Positions 45,236 through 53,567 of a stretch of DNA of 64,000 nucleotides are shown piece by piece. The position numbers were made by a program, and so were the translations under genes. The stretch's first letter is position 1, and each line of letters starts with the position of its first letter. Source of the DNA: Paraburkholderia sp. Ac-20340 (lineage in GTDB: Bacteria; Pseudomonadota; Gammaproteobacteria; Burkholderiales; Burkholderiaceae); the NCBI RefSeq assembly GCF_017104965.1, contig NZ_JAAGPR010000011.1:124001-188000 (forward strand). Reading direction: 5' to 3'. The notes under the pieces were generated by a model. It saw nothing but the letters and a program-made list of their open reading frames with translations. It was not told where the DNA came from and searched no databases.

Positions 45236-45673
45236 TGAGGCTCCGGGTGGGGCGGAACGGGATAGTGCGCCATAGACCGTGTTCAAATGAATCTTATCGT
45301 GAAGCCGCGCATGTGCGCGTTGCCCCAAACCCTAAGCGATATAAGCCGGACACATTCGCTCGTCTGAAAAAATGTTTGCAATCGCGTCGTGTGCCAATTA
45401 TTTCTATTTGCTGAATGGAATCTAAAAGTGTTCCAAAAATGATTGGAAACCATCGTTCCATCTGCTTCGGCTTATGAGTGCAATAAGTGGGAAATCATCG
45501 GCCTTTGGGTCCTTAAACGCCCCGTGTGTACAGCTTTAAAACAAGTCTTACGATAAATTGCTATAACGCATTACATGCATGTAAGTTGCAATAAGCCGGT
45601 AGAGGTGAATCACCAGGGAGCCACTAAATCCGAAATCGAATACGGATCCAGATGGCAAAGACGGAGTGATGTC
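45236..45673. other. AT-richer regulatory stretch upstream of the signalling cluster
   Basis: About 440 bases with no convincing gene. It contains a perfect 14-base palindrome (45571-45584), a 9-base direct repeat TGCAATAAG at 45479-45487 and 45587-45595, and an inverted repeat TGGAA/TTCCA around 45444-45461. GC is well below that of the flanking genes. This is probably the promoter and operator region of the FixJ-like operon. Confidence 0.55.
45571..45584. promoter_or_regulatory. Perfect palindrome, probable operator
   Basis: TTACATGCATGTAA is a perfect 14-base palindrome, 90 bases upstream of the FixJ-like regulator start and next to a repeated TGCAATAAG. A dimeric regulator, perhaps the encoded one, is the natural binder. 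No consensus is known to me that decides which. Confidence 0.45.
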
Positions 45674-46282
45674 GTGAATAGTGATTCCAACAGGACGATT
45701 CACGTTGTCGAAGACGATGCATCCATGCGGTCGGCATTAAAAAGACTCCTGAGTACGGCCGGTTATCCCGTGAGGACTTACGCCTCGGCCGGCGAATTTC
45801 TGGTGAGCGAACCCGAAGGCTGGAGCGGTTGTTTGCTCGTCGATCTGGAACTGGGCGGCCCGAGCGGCCTGGATTTGCAGCAGGCGCTGCGCCGTCAGCC
45901 CCGCGCGTTGCCGGTCGTGTTCATGAGCGCATACAGCGATGTGCCGCGAACCGTGCAGGCAATGAAGGCGGGCGCGGTCGATTTCCTCGTCAAGCCGTTC
46001 GAGCGAGAGACCTTGCTGGATGCACTCGACGCGGCATTCGACGCGCAGGCGCATGAGTTGCCCACACCGGTTGCCTCGGCCCCCGATGTAAATCTGGGAG
46101 ACCGGGAGCGAACGGTATTGACGGGCATCGTGGCGGGGCGGCGCAACAAGCAGATCGCCGCTGATCTGGGTCTGTCCGAGCGCACGATCAAGAGCTGTCG
46201 CGCGGACCTGATGCGCAAGCTTGGCGCGGCTTCGTTCGCGGATCTGTTGCGGCGTGCAGATAGCCTGTCGCTCGCGGCGTAG
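45674..46282 (+). CDS. FixJ/NarL-type response regulator
   Basis: A 202-residue regulator: receiver domain (IHVVEDDASMRSALKRLL, phosphoacceptor Asp in LLVDLELGG, Lys in FLVKPFE) and C-terminal LuxR-type helix-turn-helix (LGDRERTVLTGIVAGRRNKQIAADLGLSERTIKSCRADLMRKL, read in order). GTG 45674 has GGAGT upstream and is preferred over 45575. It lies 48 bases before a histidine kinase gene in the same direction and should be its transcriptional output. Target genes may include the channel gene downstream and the cluster itself. Confidence 0.9.
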   Translation: MNSDSNRTIHVVEDDASMRSALKRLLSTAGYPVRTYASAGEFLVSEPEGWSGCLLVDLELGGPSGLDLQQALRRQPRALPVVFMSAYSDVPRTVQAMKAGAVDFLVKPFERETLLDALDAAFDAQAHELPTPVASAPDVNLGDRERTVLTGIVAGRRNKQIAADLGLSERTIKSCRADLMRKLGAASFADLLRRADSLSLAA

Positions 46283-46330
46283 TCATTTTTCGCGGGCACA
46301 GAAAAGCCGTGAATATCCCTTTGTCGTGGC

Positions 46331-47674
46331 ATGAACAGACAGGAGACGAATGCCTTGCGACGCGCCCCGCGTGGAATCGATTTGGTGGGTGGCTTCGGGC
46401 AACGTGCTGCTCGCGCATTTCGCAAGGCGATGGTGTCGCTACTGCTCATTGCAGCGACTTGCGCGACGGCGGCGCATACGCCGGCTCCGGCGCGAGCGGT
46501 GATGCTCACGCACGCTGCCGCCAGCCGGCCAGCGGCATTTGTGCAGATCAAGGGGATTGGCAACCAACGCGAAACATCCTTTGCGCAAGGCGTCGAAGTC
46601 TTGCTCGACTCGCTTGACGGCTTTCGCTTCGGCGCGGACGCTCTCACGCCGGCGTTCCGCGTATCGATGACGAAGTACGCCAATCACGCCGTCCATCTGA
46701 TCGAGTATCCGAAATCGATTTTCCGCGAATATCGCAATGTCGTGCTGATTATTCTGGTGGTGTTATTGGCCCAGACGCTAACGATCGTGGCATTGCTCGT
46801 GCAGCGTCGAAACTGTCGTGCGGCGCAAGCCGAAGCCATCGCGCGGCGCGGCGAACTGGCGCGCGCCGCGCGATTCGCGACCGTGGGCGAACTGAGCGCC
46901 TCCATTGCACATGAAGTGGGACAGCCCTTAGGCGCGATTCTGAGCAACGCGGACGCCGCGGAATTGCTGGTAAAGGCTTCGCAACTCGACTCCGGGGAAC
47001 TCGGCGACATTCTTTCGGATGTGAAGCGCGACGCCTTGCGCGCCAACGATGTCGTGCAGCGTTTGCGCAGCTTGCTGCAGAAGCAGGGCGTCGTCTTCAG
47101 TCCTATTGTGTTCGATAGCACGCTGCAATGCGCATTGACCTTGATCGCACCGGAAGCGAAGCGCCGCAATATCGGCCTTGAAACAAGCTTTGGCGCAGGC
47201 GATGCGTCGATCATGGGTGACGCTGTCCAGATCCAGCAGATCGTACTCAATCTCACGATCAACGGGATGGACGCCATGCAGGAAACCGCGCAATCGGACC
47301 GCGTACTGACGCTCGTTACGCGGAGCAAGGCAGAGGGTGTCGAGTTCACGGTGACCGATCGTGGCTGCGGTCTCGGTGCCGCATCGTCACAGCGCGTGTT
47401 CGAGCCTTTCTATACCACCAAGCCTCATGGAATGGGGCTTGGTCTTTCCATCGTGCGCTCGATCGTCGATGCCCACCACGGCGATATCAAAGCCGTTCCC
47501 CGCGATGGGGGCGGCACGACTTTTGTGGTCTGGCTACCGCTGGTGAGCGACGCCGTCGACGCAGCGAAGGCCGGTACGCTGCGCCCCGCCCACACGCGAC
47601 CACGCGGCGGCCCGGCCGCAGCGAACATCGTCGTGACGCCCGCGATTGCCCCAAAGGGAAAGGCGTTGCCCTGA
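46331..47674 (+). CDS. Membrane-bound sensor histidine kinase
   Basis: A 447-residue kinase. A signal-anchor-like segment (residues 33-50) and a short periplasmic part of about 85 residues precede one membrane helix (about 136-158), a coiled link, then the H-box SIAHEVGQPLG (His194), N-box (NLTINGMDAM), G1 (DRGCGLG) and G2 (GMGLGLSI). The periplasmic part ending in IEYPKSIFREYRN resembles the last third of ABC-substrate-binding-protein-like sensor domains, so the sensor looks shortened. Lies between two response regulator genes and should phosphorylate one or both. C-terminal tail after residue 405 is Pro/Ala-rich. Confidence 0.88.
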   Translation: MNRQETNALRRAPRGIDLVGGFGQRAARAFRKAMVSLLLIAATCATAAHTPAPARAVMLTHAAASRPAAFVQIKGIGNQRETSFAQGVEVLLDSLDGFRFGADALTPAFRVSMTKYANHAVHLIEYPKSIFREYRNVVLIILVVLLAQTLTIVALLVQRRNCRAAQAEAIARRGELARAARFATVGELSASIAHEVGQPLGAILSNADAAELLVKASQLDSGELGDILSDVKRDALRANDVVQRLRSLLQKQGVVFSPIVFDSTLQCALTLIAPEAKRRNIGLETSFGAGDASIMGDAVQIQQIVLNLTINGMDAMQETAQSDRVLTLVTRSKAEGVEFTVTDRGCGLGAASSQRVFEPFYTTKPHGMGLGLSIVRSIVDAHHGDIKAVPRDGGGTTFVVWLPLVSDAVDAAKAGTLRPAHTRPRGGPAAANIVVTPAIAPKGKALP

Positions 47675-47735
47675 ATCCCTATGGCGCCACGCACGCAATC
47701 GTATGAGACTCGGGCAAAGACTACCGGGACGCCGC

Positions 47736-48107
47736 ATGGATGGGGAACTCATCTCGATCGTGATTATCGAGGACGACGCGGGTCTGTGCCGCGCCATGGA
47801 GCGTCTGTTCAGGCTCTCTGGTTTCGTCACGCGGTCGTTTCATAGCGCGGAAGACGCGGGCATGTCGCAATACGTGGCGAGCGCGCATTGTCTGGTGGTC
47901 GACATTCAGCTTCCTGGCGCATCGGGCCCGGCGTTCTACGGCACATTGCATGCGCCGCGCCCACCGATCGTCTTCATCACGGCGTTCGATGCGCCAGCCA
48001 CGCGACATGCCGTGGCATCGGCCGGGAATCACGCTTTGCTCGCCAAGCCGTTTCTGGGCGCTGCGCTGCTGAAAGCCGTCGACGAAGCGATGCGGCGCAA
48101 CGATTGA
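47736..48107 (+). CDS. Single-domain response regulator (receiver only)
   Basis: A 123-residue stand-alone receiver. Acidic pocket IIEDDAG (residues 10-16), phosphoacceptor Asp56 (LVVDIQLPG), Thr in FITAFD and Lys in LLAKPF are all present. There is no output domain, so it may act as a phosphate sink, an adaptor, or a competitor of the FixJ-like regulator for the kinase. ATG 47736 is used; 47703 would add 11 basic residues. Sits 61 bases after the kinase and 44 before the channel gene. Confidence 0.82.
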   Translation: MDGELISIVIIEDDAGLCRAMERLFRLSGFVTRSFHSAEDAGMSQYVASAHCLVVDIQLPGASGPAFYGTLHAPRPPIVFITAFDAPATRHAVASAGNHALLAKPFLGAALLKAVDEAMRRND

Positions 48108-48151
48108 AGCGCGCCGCATCCGCACTCAACACCGGTCTGGAGAGTCCAGCG

Positions 48152-49267
48152 ATGAGCAAACCTGCCGTGCGCCTGGTGTGGAACGCAGTCGTGCTCTTTA
48201 TTTCAATCATGACGGCCGCCGTATTGACCGCCATTCCTGCGAAGGCATCCGGCAGCACGAATCCGGCGTCGTCGAGCCTGCGCGTCGCCATTGCGCCCGT
48301 CGCGCCGTTCGTGCTGCCGCAAACGGCGACGCCCGAAGGTTTCAGCATCGATATCTGGAATGAAATTGCGCGGCGCATGCGCCGGGATTTCACATGGACG
48401 CCCGTCGCCACGCAAGCCGATGTGCTACCGGCCGTCGAGCAGGGCAACGCGGACGTTGCGATATCGGCGATCACCATGACGCCCGAACGTGAACGGGTGG
48501 TCGACTTTTCTATTCCCTATTTCGATTCCGGCTTGCAGATCATGGTGCGGGCGCATAACGACAATTCTTTTCTGGCGTCGGTCTGGTCTATTCCATGGCT
48601 GGCGATCGGTCAGTTTGCCGTCATTTCCATCGTCATTGTCTTTGTGCTCGCCAATCTGGTGTGGCTAACGGAGCGCAAGCACGACCCGAATTTCCAGAAA
48701 CCGTACTGGCGCGCGCTGGGGGAAGGGCTCTGGATCAGCATGCTGATCATTGCAACGGGCGAGCACGGCGAACGCGACGCGCCGGGCGTGTGGAAGCGCG
48801 TGCTGGTGCCGGCCATGTGGTTGATCGGCGTGGTGCTGGTCGCCCAGTTCACGGCGACGGTGACGTCATCGCAAACCGTCGCGCGGCTTCAATCCAATAT
48901 TCGGGGTCCTGACGATCTGCCGGGGAAATCGATTGGTTCTGTGCCTGGTACGGTGGCGGCGGAATATCTTGCCGGGCGAGGGCTGCCGTTCGTCAGCGTG
49001 AACAATGCCAACGACGGATTCCAGTTGCTGATGCACGGCGATGTGCAGGCCATCGTCTATGACGCGCCAACGCTGCAATACTGGGGCGCCCGGTTGGGCC
49101 ATGGCGCGCTCGTCGTGGTGGGGCCGGTGTTCCGGCCCGAGAAGTATGGCATCGCGTTACCTACCGGCAGTCCGTTGCGCAAGTCGATTAACGAAGCCTT
49201 GCTGGCCATGTATGAAGACGGGACTTACGAACAGATCCAGAAGAAGTGGTTCGCGTCAGGCAGTTAG
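48152..49267 (+). CDS. Prokaryotic ionotropic glutamate-receptor-like channel (GluR0 architecture)
   Basis: A 371-residue membrane receptor. Signal peptide (residues 1-32) is followed by the first half of a periplasmic binding fold (SLRVAIAPVAPFVLP to MTPERERVVDFSIPYF), membrane helix M1 (about 147-172), a pore-loop region (about 186-210), helix M2 (about 216-236) and the second binding-fold half (GPDDLPGKSIGSVPGT to YEQIQKKWF). This is the split S1-pore-S2 plan of GluR0, a ligand-gated channel that opens on amino acid binding. The loop reads ATGEHGERDAP instead of the potassium filter TVGYGD, so ion selectivity, or channel activity at all, is uncertain. ATG 48152 has GGAGAG upstream. Lies in one direction with kinase and receivers; followed by a terminator. 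Confidence 0.82.
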   Translation: MSKPAVRLVWNAVVLFISIMTAAVLTAIPAKASGSTNPASSSLRVAIAPVAPFVLPQTATPEGFSIDIWNEIARRMRRDFTWTPVATQADVLPAVEQGNADVAISAITMTPERERVVDFSIPYFDSGLQIMVRAHNDNSFLASVWSIPWLAIGQFAVISIVIVFVLANLVWLTERKHDPNFQKPYWRALGEGLWISMLIIATGEHGERDAPGVWKRVLVPAMWLIGVVLVAQFTATVTSSQTVARLQSNIRGPDDLPGKSIGSVPGTVAAEYLAGRGLPFVSVNNANDGFQLLMHGDVQAIVYDAPTLQYWGARLGHGALVVVGPVFRPEKYGIALPTGSPLRKSINEALLAMYEDGTYEQIQKKWFASGS

Positions 49268-49293
49268 GGATGCAATTGAAGTGTGTAATTGCT

Positions 49294-49328
49294 GCCGTCG
49301 TCGCGCAGGCAACGACGGCTTTATTTTC
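49294..49328 (+). terminator. Rho-independent terminator of the signalling cluster
   Basis: A perfect 8-base stem (GCCGTCGT / ACGACGGC) with a 10-base loop and a TTTATTTT tail, 27 bases after the channel gene stop. It marks the end of the FixJ-kinase-receiver-channel transcript. Confidence 0.85.
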
Positions 49329-49354
49329 TCGCGAAGCGAAGAAGGAGAATCGCG

Positions 49355-52300
49355 TTACCAGCTAAAACGGTAACCCGCCTGGCCAAAGACATTGCGTCGA
49401 TAGTCACCGCCGATGTTGCGCTCGTACTTCACGTTCGCATACACCGCCGAGTGCTTGCCGAAATTGCCGGTAATGCCAACGCCCACGTCGTACCAGGTCT
49501 TCTGCATGGCGTTGTCAAATGGCGTACCGCCAACCGTCGTTTGTCCCGGCGAGAAGAAATCGTGCAGCACGTCTGCCGTGAAATACGGCGTCACGCTTGA
49601 CGTCTTCGAATCGTTGCTCAGATTCGCCTTGAACAAGCGCACGCCAAGCCGGCCGCGCAGCGCATTCGTCGTGTTCGAACCAACCGGCGCAATACCGTCG
49701 TCGAAGCCGTTCAGATGCAGGTATTGGTAGAGCAGTTGCGCCTGCGGCTCGATCGCCACGCCCGTTGAACCCAGCGCGAACGGCTTGCCCACTTCGCCCG
49801 ACGCACCCGCGCCGAAACCGTTCTGGCTTGCGCTGCCGCCATACACATCGCCGAAACGATTGTGATAGTGAGTCAACTGGCCCACACCGTCAAAATAGGT
49901 GCCGTCAGGCAGAAACTTTGTCCAGTAGCCGCCAATCGACTGCGCCTGGGTTTCGACGCTGCCGGTTGCAACCGACATGGCCGCGATGCTTCGCGCGCTA
50001 TCGGCGAAATTCGCGGATGTGGAGCCGATCGTGACCGTCGCGCCCGCGTGCGTGCTGCCGCCGTTCGTCCCGCGCGAGAGCGTCCAGTCCTTGCCAAACT
50101 CCGCAAAAAACGTATGTTCATCGGCAGAGAAGCGATCGCCCGCATCGGCATCGAGATTCTGGCCGCCGAGCCGGCCCCAGACACCGTTGCTGTGCGCCGG
50201 TTGCGAAGCATCGAGATTCGCGACGTCGCCGACGCGTTCATGCAGGCGCCCAAGGATACTGAAACCGTAATCGGCATTCAGCAGCGGCGTGACCGAATAG
50301 CCGACGACGGCCGGACGATACGCAACAGGCGCCAATGCCGATGCGCTGGCAGACGATGCGGCCGCCGAATCGGCGGAACCCGAGGAAGCCGTCTGGGCCG
50401 CGGCGAGGCGCGAGCGCAGATACCAGCTGTTCGCGTCCGACGTGCTGCCCTGATACAGCAGGTATTGATAGGCCCCGGCCTGTACCGCCGTCGCGAGGTG
50501 GAAGCTGTTCGCTGCCGATGTGCCGTTGACCTGCACAATCTCGATGCCATCGCCGGTCGTCAGCGCGCCGCTACCCGAGCCGTTCACGGTGATCGCGGTC
50601 GTACCGCTTGCATTACCGCCCACGACGAGCCGGTCGGTCTGTGTAGCCGTGCCGCCCGCATTGAGCAGGGTGTTCATCACGAGCAGGCCATTCGTCGCCG
50701 AATAATTGCCTGCCACATCGAGCACGTTACCGATGCTGCCCGATGCAGCCGCGAGATTGATGACGCCATCGTTGGTCAGATCGCCGCCAATGGTCAGCGA
50801 GCCGGTGCCCGCCGTTGCAAACGCCGCCAGCGCATCCGCGACCGAAACCGTGCCGCTGTTATCGACCGACCCCGACACCGTGCCGTAACCGCCGAGCGTC
50901 GCGCCTGCGTCGACGTTCGTGAGGGCCGAGGCGATCGATGCATTCGTATGCGCTGCGTCGCCGATCGCGAGCGTGCCGGCCAGCACATTCGTGTCGCCCG
51001 TGTACGTGTTTGCTGCCGTGAGAATCGTGGTGCCGCTGCCAAGCTGATTGACCGCGCCGGTTCCGCTGATCAGACCGTCGAGCGTGAACGCATCGCTTCG
51101 GTCGAACGCGAGCGTGCCGTTGTCGACGATGTTTCCGGCGACGCTGCCGCTCGTGCCGCCGTTACCCAGTTGCAGCGTGCCGCTTGCAATCGTGGTGCCG
51201 CCTGTATAGGTGTTGTTGGCGGCCAGCACGGCCGTGCCCGATCCCAACTGGCTGACGCTGCCGGTGCCGGAAATCGTGCCATCCAGCGTCAGCGTGCCGG
51301 CGCGGTCCAGCAGCAGCGTGCCGTTATTGGCGACGTCGCCTACGATGCTGCCACTCGTGCCGCCACTGCCGATTTGCAGCGTGCCCGCGCTGATGGTCGT
51401 GCCGCCGGTATAGGTATCGTCGCCATCGAGTACGAGCGTGCCGGTGCCGTCTTTCGTCAATACGCCGTTGCCGGTGATGGTGCCGTTCAACGTCAAGGTC
51501 GTGGCGGCGTCGGTTAGTAGTGTGCCGTTGGCCTGCATCGTGACGCTGCGCGCACTCGTGACATCGGCCGTGTTTTCGAGCGTGCCGCCGTTGAACGTCA
51601 GGCCGCCCGAGGCGTCACCGAGATTGGCGTCGTCGGAGATCTGCAGGATGCCTTCGCTCATCGTCCAGGGCGTGACGGCGGACGTGGTGCCGGTCAGCGT
51701 CCATGTGCTCGTGCCGACTTTCTCGAAGACGCCGAAGCCCTGGTATTGCGCCGATGAACCGATCTGGGAGACATCGAAGCTGGAGTTGGTGCTGCCGCCG
51801 AGCTTGAACGTATCGGCGGCGCTGTACGCAACGACGTTGCCGGTGATGACCGAAGTCGACCAGATTTCGAGTGAATTGACGCCGCCGGTGAATTCGATCG
51901 CGTTGCCTTTCTTGCCGCCGGTTGCGGCTGCGCCGCGGGTAATCGTGCCCGCGTTGATGACCGTCACGTTGGTGCCGGTGATACCTGCGCCACCGGTGCT
52001 GGGATGCGATGAAGAACTCTGACCGCCGGTACCGCCTGTGATTGTTCCACCGGCTTCGTTGATAACGGTGCCGCCCGAAACGACTTCGACGCCAGCACCG
52101 CCGTCACCGCCTGCGCCGGTTATTGATCGCTCTCCGGTGCCACCGGTCAGCGTTCCACTGTTGGTCACCGTGCCGCTGCCGCTCAAGGCAATCGCCGCGC
52201 CGCCCTGGCCACCGCCGCCGGAGCCGCCGGAGAGTGTCGTATTTCCTGCGCCGCCCGTGACCTTTCCGCCTGCGTCGACCGTGACGTTCGCCGTTGAGAA

Positions 52301-52945
52301 AATGCCGGCACCGCCGCCGCCGCCACCGCCGCCGGTGAGTATCCCACCCATACCGCCCGTCACTGTTCCGGTCGCCGTGACTGTCACGTCGGCCGTGGCC
52401 TGCACACCGGCACCGCCGCCGCCGCTACCGCCCTGGGTGTTCACGTTTTCGACTGCTGCCTGCCCCGTCGCTCCTGTGCCGCCCGTGACCGTGCCTGAAA
52501 TACTCGTGGTCGTTGTGACCACCATGCCGACCGTACCGGTGGCACCCGCCGTACCGAGGACAACGCCCGTTCCGTAGGTGGCCCGCGCGCCACCGGCTGC
52601 GCCATTACCCGTCGTCAGATCGAGTGCGCCACCGCCACCGGAACCGGCATTCGTGCTGATCGTGCCTGCGGTGCCCACCTGACCCGTAGCGGTCGCTAAA
52701 GTCCCATCCGTACCACCTGTGCCGCCTACACCGGCCCCAAGATAGCTGAGGCCATTCCCACCCGCCGCACGCGCCGCGCCGCTGCTGAACGCGACGGTTC
52801 CCGCGACGGCCAGCATGACTGCAATGGAAATCCGGCTACGCGTGAGGCCGAAACACTCTTCGTGTTTAACGCGCCGGTTCGTTTGAACCCGCGAATAGCT
52901 CTGGATGCCGTTCCCCGACGCAACTGCATTCGCGTCCCCCCGCAT
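49355..52945 (-). CDS. Type Va autotransporter adhesin with glycine-rich beta-helix passenger
   Basis: A 1196-residue self-secreted surface protein. An extended signal region (GLTRSRISIAVMLAVAGTVAFSSGAARA) is followed by a Gly/Thr-rich passenger with tandem units such as GGSGGGGAGVQATADVTVTATG and GGGGGGGGAGIFSTANVTVDAG split over 52.2-52.5 kb. Three near-identical autotransporter-associated repeats (TYTGGTTISAGTLQIGSGGT type) follow at about 50.9-51.4 kb, and a C-terminal barrel of about 270 residues ends in AGYRFSW. ATG 52945 has GGAG upstream; ATG 52978 would add 11 residues. Likely adhesion or aggregation; no protease or lipase motif was seen. Confidence 0.92.
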   Translation of the reverse strand: MRGDANAVASGNGIQSYSRVQTNRRVKHEECFGLTRSRISIAVMLAVAGTVAFSSGAARAAGGNGLSYLGAGVGGTGGTDGTLATATGQVGTAGTISTNAGSGGGGALDLTTGNGAAGGARATYGTGVVLGTAGATGTVGMVVTTTTSISGTVTGGTGATGQAAVENVNTQGGSGGGGAGVQATADVTVTATGTVTGGMGGILTGGGGGGGGAGIFSTANVTVDAGGKVTGGAGNTTLSGGSGGGGQGGAAIALSGSGTVTNSGTLTGGTGERSITGAGGDGGAGVEVVSGGTVINEAGGTITGGTGGQSSSSHPSTGGAGITGTNVTVINAGTITRGAAATGGKKGNAIEFTGGVNSLEIWSTSVITGNVVAYSAADTFKLGGSTNSSFDVSQIGSSAQYQGFGVFEKVGTSTWTLTGTTSAVTPWTMSEGILQISDDANLGDASGGLTFNGGTLENTADVTSARSVTMQANGTLLTDAATTLTLNGTITGNGVLTKDGTGTLVLDGDDTYTGGTTISAGTLQIGSGGTSGSIVGDVANNGTLLLDRAGTLTLDGTISGTGSVSQLGSGTAVLAANNTYTGGTTIASGTLQLGNGGTSGSVAGNIVDNGTLAFDRSDAFTLDGLISGTGAVNQLGSGTTILTAANTYTGDTNVLAGTLAIGDAAHTNASIASALTNVDAGATLGGYGTVSGSVDNSGTVSVADALAAFATAGTGSLTIGGDLTNDGVINLAAASGSIGNVLDVAGNYSATNGLLVMNTLLNAGGTATQTDRLVVGGNASGTTAITVNGSGSGALTTGDGIEIVQVNGTSAANSFHLATAVQAGAYQYLLYQGSTSDANSWYLRSRLAAAQTASSGSADSAAASSASASALAPVAYRPAVVGYSVTPLLNADYGFSILGRLHERVGDVANLDASQPAHSNGVWGRLGGQNLDADAGDRFSADEHTFFAEFGKDWTLSRGTNGGSTHAGATVTIGSTSANFADSARSIAAMSVATGSVETQAQSIGGYWTKFLPDGTYFDGVGQLTHYHNRFGDVYGGSASQNGFGAGASGEVGKPFALGSTGVAIEPQAQLLYQYLHLNGFDDGIAPVGSNTTNALRGRLGVRLFKANLSNDSKTSSVTPYFTADVLHDFFSPGQTTVGGTPFDNAMQKTWYDVGVGITGNFGKHSAVYANVKYERNIGGDYRRNVFGQAGYRFSW

Positions 52946-53567
52946 TCTCCGAAACTCCAATTCGCCACCTCCGATCATTACCGCGTTATTTAATTAAATA
53001 TTTCGGCGCGAAAGATATCAGAGCGATGGGTAAGATTTTTGCGGAGAAAAGGCCATGCAGCGGCGACGCAACACTCGATGCTGAACGAATGAAAATCGCT
53101 ACAGACGGTGTATTTTTTTTTTAACTCCTTTTATAAAAAAGGGTTTTTTGAATTAGCACGATCGATCGCGCTGTTCGCCAATGAAACGTTGACCATGCAA
53201 CCAGATGCGGAAGTCCTTGCGAAGCTGCGGTAAAAGAAATTTCAAATAAGAGATTGTTAGTGCCTTTTAGGTATTTAGAAACACCTGATAAGAGCAATAA
53301 ACGTTTCGTATGAAGATTTCGTCATAATGCGAGCGGACTTCGTTGCGCGCGCATCGAATCAATGTCAACAATTGTCAAGGCGTGAGGGGCGTAGACAAGT
53401 CACTTCGCTTGTGTGTAGGCGTGCTGCGGGAGTGGGTCGGACAAGATGGTTCAAAACATGGCACTTCAACGGCCACACCACCAGCTAGCGCGTTTGACTG
53501 TGGACTCGCAGAAGCGCTCAGGCGCCTACCGGATAGACAAAACGGGAAGGGGAAAACCTATTGCCGG
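52946..53567. other. AT-rich intergenic region upstream of the autotransporter
   Basis: About 620 bases without a convincing gene. GC falls sharply around 52980-53330, with long A/T runs (TTTTTTTTTT near 53111) and an imperfect hairpin near 53122-53148. It must hold the autotransporter promoter; the AT-rich character suggests silencing by an H-NS-like protein, an inference. Confidence 0.5.

Noticed and set aside
49862..51517. 551-codon plus-strand frame opposite the autotransporter
   Set aside because: Arg/Ala-rich with no recognisable fold; explained by the repeat codons of the passenger gene.
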